Below, piece after piece: positions 16,164-25,590 of a stretch of DNA of 32,173 nt (positions are counted from its first letter, which is position 1; every line of letters starts with the position of its first letter). The notes beneath the pieces are model-generated. The model was not told the DNA's origin. It was given only the letters and a program-made list of their open reading frames with translations, and searched no databases. This stretch comes from Gammaproteobacteria bacterium (lineage in GTDB: Bacteria > Pseudomonadota > Gammaproteobacteria > Steroidobacterales > Steroidobacteraceae), in the NCBI GenBank assembly GCA_004297335.1, contig SCUD01000098.1, forward strand, positions 1-32,173. Direction: 5' to 3'. A program made the translations under genes and the position numbers.

Positions 16164-17309
16164 ATGCGGCAAGCCATGAGCAATGCGGCGCGTGAGATGT
16201 GGCTCTGGCAGCAAATCGTGAGCCCGCATATGGCAGGTCTTGCCAGCGCACTCGCCGCACGTGGCTGGTGTGTTACATATGTTGCCAATACTAGAATGTC
16301 GGCTGAGCGTGCCCGTTTAGGTTGGCAGTGCCCGGACTTGGGCGGTGCGCGGTTGATGATCGGCTCGTCTGCATCGGATGTGACGACGCTGGCGCGCAGC
16401 GCGCCGCGTTCCGCTGTTCACCTGTGTGAAGGTATTCGGGGCAACGGACTGGTGGGTACCGCACAGCGCGCTTTGATGTCGAATGATGCGCGCGTATGGG
16501 TCGCAATGGAAACAATTGATTTAGCTGGCATTCGGGGTCTGCTCAAAGCACTTGAGTACCGACGATTGATGCTGCGGATGCGTAGCAAGATTGAAGGTGT
16601 ATTGGCGATCGGGCACCGGACAGCGGCGTGGGTTGAATCGTGCGGAATGCTAGCGCAGCGCGTTTTTCCTTTCGCGTACTTCTTACAGGACCGCGGCAGA
16701 GTTCCTTATCAAGTTCATTGCCGCCGCGACGGCTTTCGCGTCGCGTTCGTTGGCCGAATCGATGCAAACAAGCGGCTATCGCTTCTGATTTCGGCTCTAG
16801 CAACCATTAGGCGCCCCGACATTGAGCTGATAGTAGTCGGCGCGGGACCGCTGGAGCCTAATATGCGCGCATTGGCCAGACGTTCACTTGATGGTCCGGT
16901 TACTTGGACCGGAATTCTGCCAATGGGCCAAGTTCAGGCGCTGCTCGCAACAGTGGATTGCCTTGTGCTACCAAGTCGCCATGACGGCTGGGGAGTCGTG
17001 GTCTCAGAAGCATTGATGGTTGGAACGCCTGTAATCTGCAGTGATGGGTGCGGGTCGGCTGGGGTGGTGCGCGCGTCATGCCGGGGCGGCGTGTTTGAGA
17101 GTGGGAGTGCGGCCCAACTGGCCGAGGCACTTTCGGCAACCCTGGAGGACGGTCACTATTGTGGTGCTCTAAGGCAACAGTTGGCCGAGTGGGCCGAGGC
17201 ATTGGGCGCTGACGCGGGCGCCACCTACCTTGAACGCATCATCGAGCACGCGACCGGCCACAGCGAGCGACCGCGACCACCGTGGACGAAGTCTGCTCAT
17301 GACGCGTGA
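16164..17309 (+). CDS. Glycosyltransferase, GT-B fold, group 1 type
   Basis: A 381-residue cytoplasmic glycosyltransferase adding a sugar to the lipid-linked repeat unit. The C-terminal GT4-like half is clear: FRVAFVGRIDANKRLSLLIS (about 191-210), ELIVVGAGPLEPNM, and the donor-binding segment VLPSRHDGWGVVVSEALMVG with the conserved E-x7-E-like acidic pair. The N-terminal half is poorly conserved and begins MRQAMSNAAREMWLWQQIVS. The start may be 16164 or 16176. It follows the Wzy-like gene by four bases. Donor and acceptor are unknown. Confidence 0.85.
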   Translation: MRQAMSNAAREMWLWQQIVSPHMAGLASALAARGWCVTYVANTRMSAERARLGWQCPDLGGARLMIGSSASDVTTLARSAPRSAVHLCEGIRGNGLVGTAQRALMSNDARVWVAMETIDLAGIRGLLKALEYRRLMLRMRSKIEGVLAIGHRTAAWVESCGMLAQRVFPFAYFLQDRGRVPYQVHCRRDGFRVAFVGRIDANKRLSLLISALATIRRPDIELIVVGAGPLEPNMRALARRSLDGPVTWTGILPMGQVQALLATVDCLVLPSRHDGWGVVVSEALMVGTPVICSDGCGSAGVVRASCRGGVFESGSAAQLAEALSATLEDGHYCGALRQQLAEWAEALGADAGATYLERIIEHATGHSERPRPPWTKSAHDA

Positions 17310-17491
17310 TCTATGCACTGATCTGTGGGGCGACGTCGGAGTAGCCGCAGCGCACCCGTGGCAATCCGTCTGTGACTTGGGCTTGACCCACACGAGTGCC
17401 AATTGTGGCTGGATTAATTCTGGCAGTTCGTTGGTCGCAAGTGTCATCACCTCGTTTCTCGGTGGACAGATGTTACGCGGGAGTCAGATCG

Positions 17492-18694
17492 ATGAATATA
17501 CTTACGCTCTCGATCTGCTACCTTCCGGGCTACAAGGCGGGCGGCCCAATCAAGAGTATCGCCGGTCTGGTCGAGCGCCTCGGCGATGAACTTAAATTCA
17601 AAATTGTAACGATGGACCGGGACTGGGGTGACGATAGTGCCTATCCTAGCATCGCGCGCGATTGCTGGAACCCGGTCGGCAAGGCGGAGGTATTCTACCT
17701 AGCCCCCGGTCAAGTCAATCTCCCATTTCTCTATCGCTTAATCAAGAACACGCCCCACGATGTTCTTTACTTGAACAGCATATTTGCCCCGGATTTCACC
17801 ATTCGGCCGTTGCTGTTGCGCAAGGTGCGATTGATTCCGAGAGTCCCAACAATAGTTGCGCCGCGCGGGGAGCTTTCGCAGAGTGCACTGACAATCAAGT
17901 TCAGAAAGAAGCGTCTCTACCTTGCGTTCGCGCGAATTCTGGGCTTGTACCGCAACGTAATCTGGCAAGTATCGTCGGAACACGAACGAGATGATCTGAG
18001 CCGCAATTTGGCGGACATTGTGCGCGTTCATGACAAGATGCATCGAGTGTTTGTCACAGCGGTCGTTGCACCCGACTTGGTCGCGCGTACGATGTCATCG
18101 CCAGCGCGCGAGCGAACTGCCCACAAGGTGCCCGGCGCTCTGAGAGCCGTATTCTTGTCACGCGTTTCGCGCATGAAAAACCTAGATGGTGCGATTAAGC
18201 TGCTGCGTCAGGTAGCGGGTACGGTGGTGTTTGACATTTACGGCCCGATAGAGGACCAAGAGTACTGGCGCGAGTGCCAGCAGGCAATCGCGACACTACC
18301 ACCGAACGTGTCAGCACGGTACTTGGGTAGTGTCCACCCGGACAACGTTCCCTTGGTGTTGAGCGGCTACGATTTGTTCTTGTTGCCTACTCGCGGCGAA
18401 AACTTTGGTCATGTCATTCTAGAAGCGTTGCTGGCAGGTTGCCTCGTATTGACCAGCAATCGCACCCCATGGCGAGATCTTGAGTCGCGCAATGCAGGAT
18501 GGGACCTGCCCCTCGAGGTTCCAAGTCGATTTGTCGCAGCGCTGCAGGAATGTGTTGCCCTCAGCGCCGCCGAGCTGAGTCGTCGATCTGAGCACGCCCG
18601 CATTTTGGCGCGGCAGTATGTCCTCGACGAGACTGCCACGGAGCAAAACAGGCGACTTTTTCGCAATGCACTTGCACAGAGCCCTCTTGCGTGA
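17492..18694 (+). CDS. Glycosyltransferase family 4-like protein
   Basis: A 400-residue GT-B enzyme beginning MNILTLSICYLPGYKAGGPI, where the GGP(I) loop after the first strand is typical of group 1 transferases. The C-terminal domain has AVFLSRVSRMKNLDGAIKLL and the nucleotide-sugar site LPTRGENFGHVILEALLAGC. The ATG at 17492 with GGGAG about ten bases upstream is preferred; an in-frame ATG at 17396 would add residues without similarity to the fold. The segment TIVAPRGELSQSAL matches the common PRG.L...A motif. It probably extends the repeat unit after the preceding transferase. The 182-bp gap between the two genes contains no supported gene. Confidence 0.87.
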   Translation: MNILTLSICYLPGYKAGGPIKSIAGLVERLGDELKFKIVTMDRDWGDDSAYPSIARDCWNPVGKAEVFYLAPGQVNLPFLYRLIKNTPHDVLYLNSIFAPDFTIRPLLLRKVRLIPRVPTIVAPRGELSQSALTIKFRKKRLYLAFARILGLYRNVIWQVSSEHERDDLSRNLADIVRVHDKMHRVFVTAVVAPDLVARTMSSPARERTAHKVPGALRAVFLSRVSRMKNLDGAIKLLRQVAGTVVFDIYGPIEDQEYWRECQQAIATLPPNVSARYLGSVHPDNVPLVLSGYDLFLLPTRGENFGHVILEALLAGCLVLTSNRTPWRDLESRNAGWDLPLEVPSRFVAALQECVALSAAELSRRSEHARILARQYVLDETATEQNRRLFRNALAQSPLA

Positions 18695-18858
18695 CGTTAG
18701 ACATTGTGGCCTGACACGGTACGGGATTTCGCTTTAATGTCTGGCGCATTCGGCGTGGATTCTTTCTTGCTGAAGCATAAACAGCGAGTGGATGTGCGCC
18801 TTGCTTCTCGTCGCGGTCGGATGATGGCCTTCTCGATTGTCCTGGGGAGAAGTGCACT

Positions 18859-20109
18859 GTGACTGTGCGGAATCTGGCGAGTAACGCTCTTTGGGCGCTG
18901 CTGAGCCACATCTTGTCACGCGGCAGCCTTATGGTGTCTGCGATTGTACTTGCGCGATCGCTAGATAGTTTGTCGTTTGCCGCCTACAGCTATTTTCAGA
19001 TCACAATTTCGATGCTTGCTGCTTATGCGTCGATGGGACTTGGGGTCACTGCTTCCAGGTTTTTTGCTGAAGTGGGTATTGACATTGCTGGACGAGAACC
19101 GCCGCCGCTAAGCACTCTTTGTTGTCTCGCAGTAGTCCTTGCGGGATTTGCCTTTCTTGTCGTATTGGGTCTGCCAAGTGCGTGGTTGAATGCGGGCCTT
19201 CCGGTTCCTCGTTGGATGCTGGCGCTCGGCATGTTCCTGCTCGCACTTGGTGTCATGCTGAACGGCGCGATCCTCGGTTTGGAGAAGTTTCGACAGGCGT
19301 CGTTGGTGTCTGCTGTCAGTGGCACGACTATGCTCCTCGGCACCTGGCTGGCGGCCAAGCATCACTCCGCACCAATCGGAATGGCTTCACTCTTGCTGGC
19401 CGTACTTGTGCAAAATATTGGTGAGGCAATGATTGTTTTTCACGCAATTGGTTGGCGTCGGTTTGTTCGCGATCTAAAGGTGCGCCGGAGCGACGTAGAG
19501 CGAGTGTTTGGCTTTGCTGGCCCGATGCTGATAGTCTCGCTGGTGTCTGCATCGGGAGCTTGGTTGCTGGGTCGCCTAGTTCTGCAAGGAAAGGGAGGCA
19601 GTCATGCATTTGCTCTGTACGCGATCGGCTTGCAGTGGTTTTCGCTCGTTCTCCTACTGCCCGGAATGCTGTCTCGGGTGATCCTTCCGCGACTCGTGCG
19701 GAGAAGCGCTGGCGGCTCTGATACCAATGCAGTTCGCGCGCTGGTTCGCCGTGGAGCTTGGATGGCGATGGTTGCTGCCACGGCGATGACGGTGGTTGGT
19801 CTTCTGCTTGGGCCGTGGCTGCTGTCGATCTATGGCGCACACTACGCTGCGGGGCGCTGGTTTATCGGTGCTTTCATGGCTGCGGCCATTTTGAGCGCGC
19901 CAGCGAACACGATTGGAAACGCAATTGTCGTCCATGATGGACAGAGACAATGGTTGTTGCTTACTTTGGTTTGGCTTGTTGTGTTGCTTGCGGCAGGCTC
20001 TTCTTTCAGCTCTGCGGGAGCGTGGTCTGGCGCCATTGCGCAGGCGGTGGCGGCGCTTGTCTTATCGACGCTAGCTCTCGCTGTGGCTCGATCGAGGCGG
20101 CTAGTGTGA
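18859..20109 (+). CDS. Flippase of the polysaccharide transporter/MATE-like superfamily (Wzx-type)
   Basis: A 416-residue integral membrane protein with about 12 hydrophobic segments. It starts at GTG 18859 (MTVRNLASNALWALLSHILS) with GGGGAGA upstream. The N-terminal pattern of a basic residue, amphipathic helix and LSRG.....L.RSL....Y..... is typical of the O-antigen flippase family, and the late segment FGFAGPMLIVSLVSASGAWL resembles the second half of that fold. It would move the lipid-linked repeat unit across the inner membrane for the Wzy-like protein. The 150-bp gap before it shows no supported gene. It ends four bases before the acyltransferase. Confidence 0.85.
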   Translation: MTVRNLASNALWALLSHILSRGSLMVSAIVLARSLDSLSFAAYSYFQITISMLAAYASMGLGVTASRFFAEVGIDIAGREPPPLSTLCCLAVVLAGFAFLVVLGLPSAWLNAGLPVPRWMLALGMFLLALGVMLNGAILGLEKFRQASLVSAVSGTTMLLGTWLAAKHHSAPIGMASLLLAVLVQNIGEAMIVFHAIGWRRFVRDLKVRRSDVERVFGFAGPMLIVSLVSASGAWLLGRLVLQGKGGSHAFALYAIGLQWFSLVLLLPGMLSRVILPRLVRRSAGGSDTNAVRALVRRGAWMAMVAATAMTVVGLLLGPWLLSIYGAHYAAGRWFIGAFMAAAILSAPANTIGNAIVVHDGQRQWLLLTLVWLVVLLAAGSSFSSAGAWSGAIAQAVAALVLSTLALAVARSRRLV

Positions 20110-20113
20110 CCCA

Positions 20114-20629
20114 ATGAATACAAGTCGACTGTTCTTGACGTATTGTTTGTTCGGATTGATTCCTCTTACACGCGGATTTTGGCTAAAACGCGTGCTGCTG
20201 CGGTGGTCCGGTGCAAGTATTGGCTCTAATGTTCGAATTGCTTCAAGTGCTCGGTTTCAACTGACTGGACGACTTACTGTTGGAGACGATACATGGATTG
20301 GTCACGATGTTCTCGTGATTGGTGGGGACGCCGACGTTATGTTTGGCGCGAGGGTTGATGTGGGGCCAAGAGCCACTATCGTTACCGGATCACACGAGTT
20401 TGTCGTCGCATCTGACAGGGCCGCTGGCCGAGGGTTTTCGTTGCCAGTTACGATCGAAGATGGTGTATGGATCGGCGCGGTTTCGACGATTCTTGGTGGC
20501 GTTACTATCGGTCGTTGCAGCATGGTGGCAGCGGGTGCTCTTGTAGATCGCGATGTAGCCCCGGGCGCGGTGGTCGGCGGAGTTCCTGCACGGGAGCTTA
20601 GAAGAGCCAGCGGAGAAGCTAGCGCATAG
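20114..20629 (+). CDS. Left-handed beta-helix acyltransferase (hexapeptide repeat)
   Basis: A 171-residue O- or N-acetyltransferase of the sugar acetyltransferase type. After a hydrophobic start (LFLTYCLFGLIPLTRGFWL) come hexapeptide turns: IGSNVRIASSARF, LTVGDDTWIGHDVLVIGG, the catalytic-region IVTGSHEF with His, and VWIGAVSTILGGVTIGRCSM, ending AAGALVDRDVAPGAVVGGVP. The family uses acetyl-CoA, probably to acetylate a sugar of the exopolysaccharide. It follows the flippase by four bases and ends the forward block; an IS256 remnant begins 71 bp later. Confidence 0.88.
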   Translation: MNTSRLFLTYCLFGLIPLTRGFWLKRVLLRWSGASIGSNVRIASSARFQLTGRLTVGDDTWIGHDVLVIGGDADVMFGARVDVGPRATIVTGSHEFVVASDRAAGRGFSLPVTIEDGVWIGAVSTILGGVTIGRCSMVAAGALVDRDVAPGAVVGGVPARELRRASGEASA

Positions 20630-20700
20630 TATTCGGAGGAAGTCGCCCGCCGACCTCGCCGGGCCTCTCAGGCAATCTTGTGTGATTCGGGCAGGATGAT

Positions 20701-21435
20701 TCACTGATGCATCTCGAACCGCTCACTGAACAGCAGGGCGCACTGCGCGTTCGCCGCGTGCCACTCCGTGGCCGGCGTCTTTCGGTTCTTGGTGACCTGC
20801 CGCAACTGCAGCCAGATCAGCTTGATGGCCGCCTCGTCGCTCGGGAGGTGACCACGGGCCCGTACCGCGCGCCGGATCGTGCTGTTCAGGCTCTCAATAG
20901 CATTCGTCGCATACATGAACCGGCGCACCTTTGGCGGGTAGACGAAGAGCGGGATGACCTGATCCCAGTTACGCCGGCAGGCCGAAGTGATCGCCGGGTA
21001 CTTGCGGCCCCAGCGCCTTTCGGCGAACTCATCCAGGGCAATCGCCGCCGAGTGGGTATCCGGGGCGCGGTAGACATCCTTTCGGCCGTCGGCGCTGACC
21101 CCGATGGCCAGGTACACGGCCTTGTTGCGGACCGTCCCCTCATCCCGCATCCGGACCCGCAGGGCATCGGAGAACATCAGCGCGTAGAGCCCGTCCAGCG
21201 GCCGGCTCTGCCAGCGGCCGACCTCCTCCAGCTCCGCCTCGGTCACGATCGAAATCAGCTACGACTCAAACGTCCCGCGGCGGTTACGTGGAATGTCCAG
21301 CTCGACCTGGCTGGTGTCGGTCATGACGGTCTAGTTGCTGGAGCCGTTGCGGTGATTGCCCCCGCGCTCGCCGCCGGCCACGGCAGCCGCCGCGCGCGCC
21401 CAGGGCACGGGCCCGCGTGCCCTGCCCTTGCCAGA
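20701..21435 (-). mobile_element. IS256-family transposase remnant
   Basis: The longest frame (20701-21246) matches the C-terminal part of an IS256 transposase: EWHAANAQCALLFSERF at the end, YATNAIESLNSTIRRAVRAR in the middle, and SDALRVRMRDEGTVRNKAVY before it. About 80 residues are missing between DGRKDVYRAPD and SAAIALDEFAERRWG, which removes the second catalytic Asp region. Upstream, GGNHRNGSSN is followed by a TAG, and ELDIPRNRRGTFES ends in another TAG before ISIVTEAELEEV, with a further deletion. At least two stops and two deletions make it inactive. Terminal repeats were not identified. Confidence 0.85.
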
Positions 21436-21575
21436 AATGACCTTCTTGATGTCCGATCCGTCTTACCAAGACTTGTCGAAGACGATAACAAAATGTGTGG
21501 CAAACCGTCATTCGAACCCGGATGTGCTCATTTCAGCGACAGCCAACTGCCTGATCTTCCATCCTGGACCGGCGC

Positions 21576-23717
21576 ATGAAACAAGTCCTCCAAGACCTCT
21601 CCAACGGCGAAACCCTGGTCGAGGACCTCCCCGCCCCCGCCCCCCGCCCCGGCCACCTGCTGATCCGCACTTCGGCCTCGGTCGTCTCCGCCGGCACCGA
21701 GCGCATGCTGGTCGAGTTCGGCAAGGCGAGCTACCTCGACAAGGCCCGCCAGCAGCCGGACAAGGTCCGCCAGGTGCTGGACAAGATCCGCACCGACGGC
21801 CTGGGGCCGACCGTCCGGGCGGTGCGCTCCCAGCTCGACCGGCCGCTGCCGCTCGGCTACAGCAATGCCGGCGTCGTGCTCGAGGTCGGCGCCGGGGTCA
21901 CGGGCTTCGTCGCCGGGGACCGCGTGGCCAGCAACGGCCGCCATGCCGAGATCGTCTGCGTGCCCGCCAATCTCTGCGCGCGCATTCCGGCGGACGTCAG
22001 CGACGAGACCGCTTCCTTCACGGTGCTCGGCGCCATCGCCCTGCAGGGCGTGCGGCTGATCGCGCCGACGCTCGGCGAGACGGTCGTCGTCACCGGGCTC
22101 GGCCTGATCGGCCTCCTGGCCGTGCAGATCCTGCGCGCCAACGGCTGCCGCGTGCTCGGTATCGACCTGGACCCGGCGCGCGCGGCGATTGCCCGGCAGT
22201 ACGGCGCCGAGACCTGCGTGCCCTCGGCCGGCGAGGATGCGCTCGCGGCCGCCGCGCGCCTGAGCGACGGCCGCGGCGTCGATGCGGTGCTCATCGCGGT
22301 GGCGAGCACGAGCGACGAGCCGATGCACCAGGCCGCGCAGATGTGCCGCCAGCGCGGGCGCATCGTGCTGGTCGGTGTCACCGGACTCGGCCTCGCGCGC
22401 GCGGACTTCTATGCGAGGGAGCTCAGCTTCCAGGTCTCCTGTTCCTATGGCCCGGGCCGCTATGACCCCGGCTACGAGGAGGGCGGGCACGACTACCCCT
22501 TCGGCCTCGTGCGCTGGACCGAGCAGCGCAACTTCGAGGCGGTGCTCGAGCTGATGGCCGCCGGCCAGCTGGATACGACCGCGCTCGTCACCCGGCGCTG
22601 CCCGATCGGGGATGCCGCCTCGGCCTATGGCGAGCTGGCCGGCGGCAGCCCGCTCGGCATCGTGCTGACCTACCCCGGGGCGGTTGCTGATGCGCCGCTC
22701 ACCCGGCGCATCGAGCTCGCGCCCGCCCCCGCTGCCGCCAGCGGCCAGGCGTGCCTCTCGGTGATCGGCGCCGGCAACTATGCCTCGCAGATCCTGCTGC
22801 CGGCCCTGCGCGCGGGCGGGGCGGCGCTGCGCGTGCTGGTCAGCGAGGGCGGCGTCAGCGCGGTGCATGGCGCGCGCCGCCAGGGCTTTGCCGCCGCGGC
22901 CAGCGATCCGGCCGAGGCGCTGCGCGATGCCGGCAGCAATGCGGTGGTCATCGCCACGCGCCACGACAGCCATGCCCGGTATGTCGTCGCCGCACTCGCC
23001 GAGCGCAAGCATGTGTTCGTCGAGAAGCCGCTGGCGATCCACCGTGACGAAATCGCGACGATCACCGCGGCGGTCGCGGCCGCGCGGGCCGGCGGTTTCG
23101 AGCCCATCGTCATGACCGCCTTCAACCGCCGCTTTGCCCCGCAGGTGGTGCGCATGCAGGCGCTGCTCGCGGCGCGCGCCGCGCCGAAGTGCCTGGTCCT
23201 GACGGTCAACGCCGGCGAGATTCCCGCCGCGCACTGGACCCAGGACCGCAACATCGGCGGCGGCCGGATTGTCGGCGAGGGCTGCCATTTCATCGACCTG
23301 CTGCGTTTTCTCGCCGGCAGCGCCATCACCCGCATCGACGCGCACCGGATCGGCGCACATCCCGGTCTCGCGGTGCGCGAGGACAAGGTCACGCTGGTGC
23401 TCGAATTCGCCGACGGCTCGCTCGGCACGATCCATTACTTCGCCAACGGCCACCGCGCGCTGCCCAAGGAGCGCCTCGAGGTGTTCTGCGGCGGCGGTGT
23501 GCTGCAGCTCGACAACTTCCGCCGGCTGCGCGGCTACGGCTGGCCGGGGTTCACGCGCATGAACCTGTGGCGGCAGGACAAGGGCAACGCGGCCTGCGCG
23601 GCCGCCTTCGTCGCCGCGGTCGCCGCCGGTGCACCCTCCCCGGTGCCGCTCGAGACGGCCATCGAGGTCACGCGCGCGAGCTTCGACGCGCGCGACGCAC
23701 TCGACGCCGGCCGATGA
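21576..23717 (+). CDS. Bi-domain oxidoreductase (ADH-like plus Gfo/Idh/MocA)
   Basis: A 713-residue fusion found in exopolysaccharide loci. The N-terminal half (about 1-365) is a medium-chain dehydrogenase/reductase with GYSNAGVVLEVGAGVTGFVA and the NAD(P) motif VVVTGLGLIGLLAVQILRAN. The second half (about 388-713) is a Gfo/Idh/MocA oxidoreductase with SVIGAGNYASQILLPAL and HVFVEKPLAIHRDE. Both domains appear complete, so the protein may act on a nucleotide sugar or on a free sugar acid; the real substrate is unknown. It overlaps the following lyase gene by ATGA (23714-23717), so the two are coupled. GC content is much higher than in the 8.7-20.6 kb block, and the gene begins about 140 bp after the IS256 remnant. 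Confidence 0.88.
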   Translation: MKQVLQDLSNGETLVEDLPAPAPRPGHLLIRTSASVVSAGTERMLVEFGKASYLDKARQQPDKVRQVLDKIRTDGLGPTVRAVRSQLDRPLPLGYSNAGVVLEVGAGVTGFVAGDRVASNGRHAEIVCVPANLCARIPADVSDETASFTVLGAIALQGVRLIAPTLGETVVVTGLGLIGLLAVQILRANGCRVLGIDLDPARAAIARQYGAETCVPSAGEDALAAAARLSDGRGVDAVLIAVASTSDEPMHQAAQMCRQRGRIVLVGVTGLGLARADFYARELSFQVSCSYGPGRYDPGYEEGGHDYPFGLVRWTEQRNFEAVLELMAAGQLDTTALVTRRCPIGDAASAYGELAGGSPLGIVLTYPGAVADAPLTRRIELAPAPAAASGQACLSVIGAGNYASQILLPALRAGGAALRVLVSEGGVSAVHGARRQGFAAAASDPAEALRDAGSNAVVIATRHDSHARYVVAALAERKHVFVEKPLAIHRDEIATITAAVAAARAGGFEPIVMTAFNRRFAPQVVRMQALLAARAAPKCLVLTVNAGEIPAAHWTQDRNIGGGRIVGEGCHFIDLLRFLAGSAITRIDAHRIGAHPGLAVREDKVTLVLEFADGSLGTIHYFANGHRALPKERLEVFCGGGVLQLDNFRRLRGYGWPGFTRMNLWRQDKGNAACAAAFVAAVAAGAPSPVPLETAIEVTRASFDARDALDAGR

Positions 23718-25447
23718 GCGCGGCGGGCCTGCCGCCGCGGCCCGTGCTGCTGTGGCACACGCTCCGCCACCTGCCTCCCGCCCAACTCGCCTGGCTGCTG
23801 CGCCGGCGCCTGCTGCCGCGGACGCGGCCGCGGCGGATCGGCGCTGCCACGCTGCGCACCCCGGTGCATGGCCTGCGGACCTGCCCGCCGCCGCTGCCGG
23901 AGCTGCCACCGGGCCAGATCGTGTTCCTGAACCGGGCCCGCGCCTTCGACCCGGCGCAGGTGGACTGGCGCGCGGCGGAGATGCCGAAGCTCTGGCGCTA
24001 CAACCTGCATTACTTCGACTTCCTGCACTGGCCCTGCTGGAGCGCGGCGCAGAAGAGCGCGCTGATCGACGGCTGGATCCGCGCCAACTCGCCGGCGCAG
24101 GGCGATGGCTGGGAGCCGTATCCGGTCGCGCTGCGCGCGGTCAACTGGCTGAAGTGGTGGTTCGCGGGCACCGCCGCGCCCGACCCGGCGCACTGCGCGA
24201 GCCTCGCCGCGCAGCTCGACTGGCTCGCGCGCAACCTCGAGTTCGAGCTGCGCGCCAATCACCTGCTGAAGAACGCCTGCGCGCTCATCTGGGGCGGGCT
24301 CTGCCTCGAGACTCCGCGGGCCGCCCGGTGGCTGCGGAGCGGACTCACATTGCTGCTGCGCGAAGCCGACGAGCAGTTCCTCGCCGACGGCGGGCACTTC
24401 GAGCGCAGCCCGATGTATCACGCGCTGGCGCTGCAGGACCTGCTCGAGGTCCTGGCACTCGCCGATGCCTTGGGCGATGCAGCGATTCCGGCGGCGGCCC
24501 GGGCCCGGCTCGCCGCGCAGGCCGGCCGCGCGCTGCGGTTCTTCGCGACGCTGTGCGGACCAGCGCAGCGCCTGCCGCTCTTCAACGATGCCGCGCAGGG
24601 CATCGCGCCGGCGCCGGCCGAGCTGATCGCCTACGGGCAGCGCGTGCTCGGCAGCGGGGCGCTGGCGGCCGGTTTCGCGCACGGCACCGGCGCCTTCGAG
24701 CTGCCGGCCACCGGCTACTGGGGCCTGCACACCGCGGCGCAGCGCCTGGTCATCGACTGCGGGCCGGTCGGGCCCGACTACCAGCCCGGGCACGCTCACT
24801 GCGACACGCTGTCCTTCGAGCTCGATGTCGGAGGCGTGCCGGTGATCGTCGATGCCGGCGTGCATGACTACGAGGACAGCGAGATGCGCCGCTATGTCCG
24901 CTCCACGGCCGCGCACAACACACTGCGCGTCGACGGCGCCGAACAGAGCGAGATCTGGGGCGCATTCCGCGTCGCGCGCCGGGCGCGGCCATGCGCCGTG
25001 GAGTTTCACTGTGATGAATCCGGCCGGCTCCGGTTTCGTGGCGCGCATGACGGCTACCAGCGCCTGCCCGGTGCCGTGCGCCATCAGCGCGAGATTCTGG
25101 TCGAGGGCGACCGGAGCTGGCGCATCGACGATGCCCTCGAAGGCCGCGGCCGGCACCGGTTGGAGAGCTTCCTGCACTTCCACCCGGCCGTGCGCCTCAA
25201 CGCCGGCGCCGGCGGCGCCTTCCACGCCGAGGCGCCGGGCGGCCTGCGCCTGCGGCTAGTGCCTCATGGCTTCGATGAGTGCCACATCGAGCGCGGCTGG
25301 CATTGCCCCGAGTTCGGCCGGCGCGAGGCCAACGCCGTGCTCATCGGCACCGCAAGCGGAGAGCTGCCGCTGCGCTGCGGGTTTGGGGTGGTGCGGGACA
25401 GCACCTATTTCCAGGGGCGCTCGCCAATCCGCGGAGCGTTTACGTAG
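23714..25447 (+). CDS. Heparinase II/III-like polysaccharide lyase/hydrolase
   Basis: A 577-residue protein of the heparinase II/III (alginate lyase-like) family, which cleaves uronate-containing polysaccharides. An N-terminal alpha-toroid is seen at about 90-330 (RYNLHYFDFLHW, GWEPYPVALRAVNWLKWW, LRANHLLKNACALIWGGLCL, GGHFERSPMYHALALQDLLE), with candidate active-site Asn, His and Tyr residues in LRANHLLKN and RSPMYH. The C-terminal beta domain reads GHAHCDTLSFELDVGGVPVI and VRSTAAHNTLRVDG. There is no signal peptide, as often in EPS-locus members. It starts within the stop of the previous gene. Its last 43 bases overlap an opposite-strand gene, so the C-terminal tail may have been altered by that insertion. 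Confidence 0.87.
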   Translation: MSAAGLPPRPVLLWHTLRHLPPAQLAWLLRRRLLPRTRPRRIGAATLRTPVHGLRTCPPPLPELPPGQIVFLNRARAFDPAQVDWRAAEMPKLWRYNLHYFDFLHWPCWSAAQKSALIDGWIRANSPAQGDGWEPYPVALRAVNWLKWWFAGTAAPDPAHCASLAAQLDWLARNLEFELRANHLLKNACALIWGGLCLETPRAARWLRSGLTLLLREADEQFLADGGHFERSPMYHALALQDLLEVLALADALGDAAIPAAARARLAAQAGRALRFFATLCGPAQRLPLFNDAAQGIAPAPAELIAYGQRVLGSGALAAGFAHGTGAFELPATGYWGLHTAAQRLVIDCGPVGPDYQPGHAHCDTLSFELDVGGVPVIVDAGVHDYEDSEMRRYVRSTAAHNTLRVDGAEQSEIWGAFRVARRARPCAVEFHCDESGRLRFRGAHDGYQRLPGAVRHQREILVEGDRSWRIDDALEGRGRHRLESFLHFHPAVRLNAGAGGAFHAEAPGGLRLRLVPHGFDECHIERGWHCPEFGRREANAVLIGTASGELPLRCGFGVVRDSTYFQGRSPIRGAFT

Positions 25448-25590
25448 GGCACCCGGAGCTCTCGCCGTTCCGGCTTCAGCTGGGCCGCCAGCTCCGATAG
25501 CTCATCTACTACTTTCTTCAGTGCCGGGTCACTCTCCATCAGCCGCCTGGGACGATCTAACGCCTTGGTTTTCCGCGATTTTCGCGCCAT
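25405..25590 (-). CDS. Small basic protein coupled to the SDH-type protease
   Basis: A 61-residue, strongly charged protein (MARKSRKTKALDRPRRLMES, then KKVVDELSELAAQLKPE). The centre is predicted helical. Its ATG overlaps the stop of the upstream protease gene by one base (TGATG), so the two are probably co-translated. The 3' end overlaps the end of the lyase gene tail to tail by 43 bp. I recognise no family; it may be a partner or regulator of the protease. Confidence 0.6.
   Translation of the reverse strand: MARKSRKTKALDRPRRLMESDPALKKVVDELSELAAQLKPERRELRVPYVNAPRIGERPWK

Noticed and set aside
21528-23909. 793-codon minus-strand frame
   Set aside because: It is the antisense of the bi-domain oxidoreductase and has low-complexity composition without domains.
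23629-24867. Overlapping plus-strand frame inside the lyase gene
   Set aside because: Its composition is typical of an out-of-frame reading of GC-rich coding DNA, and the lyase frame carries the family motifs.
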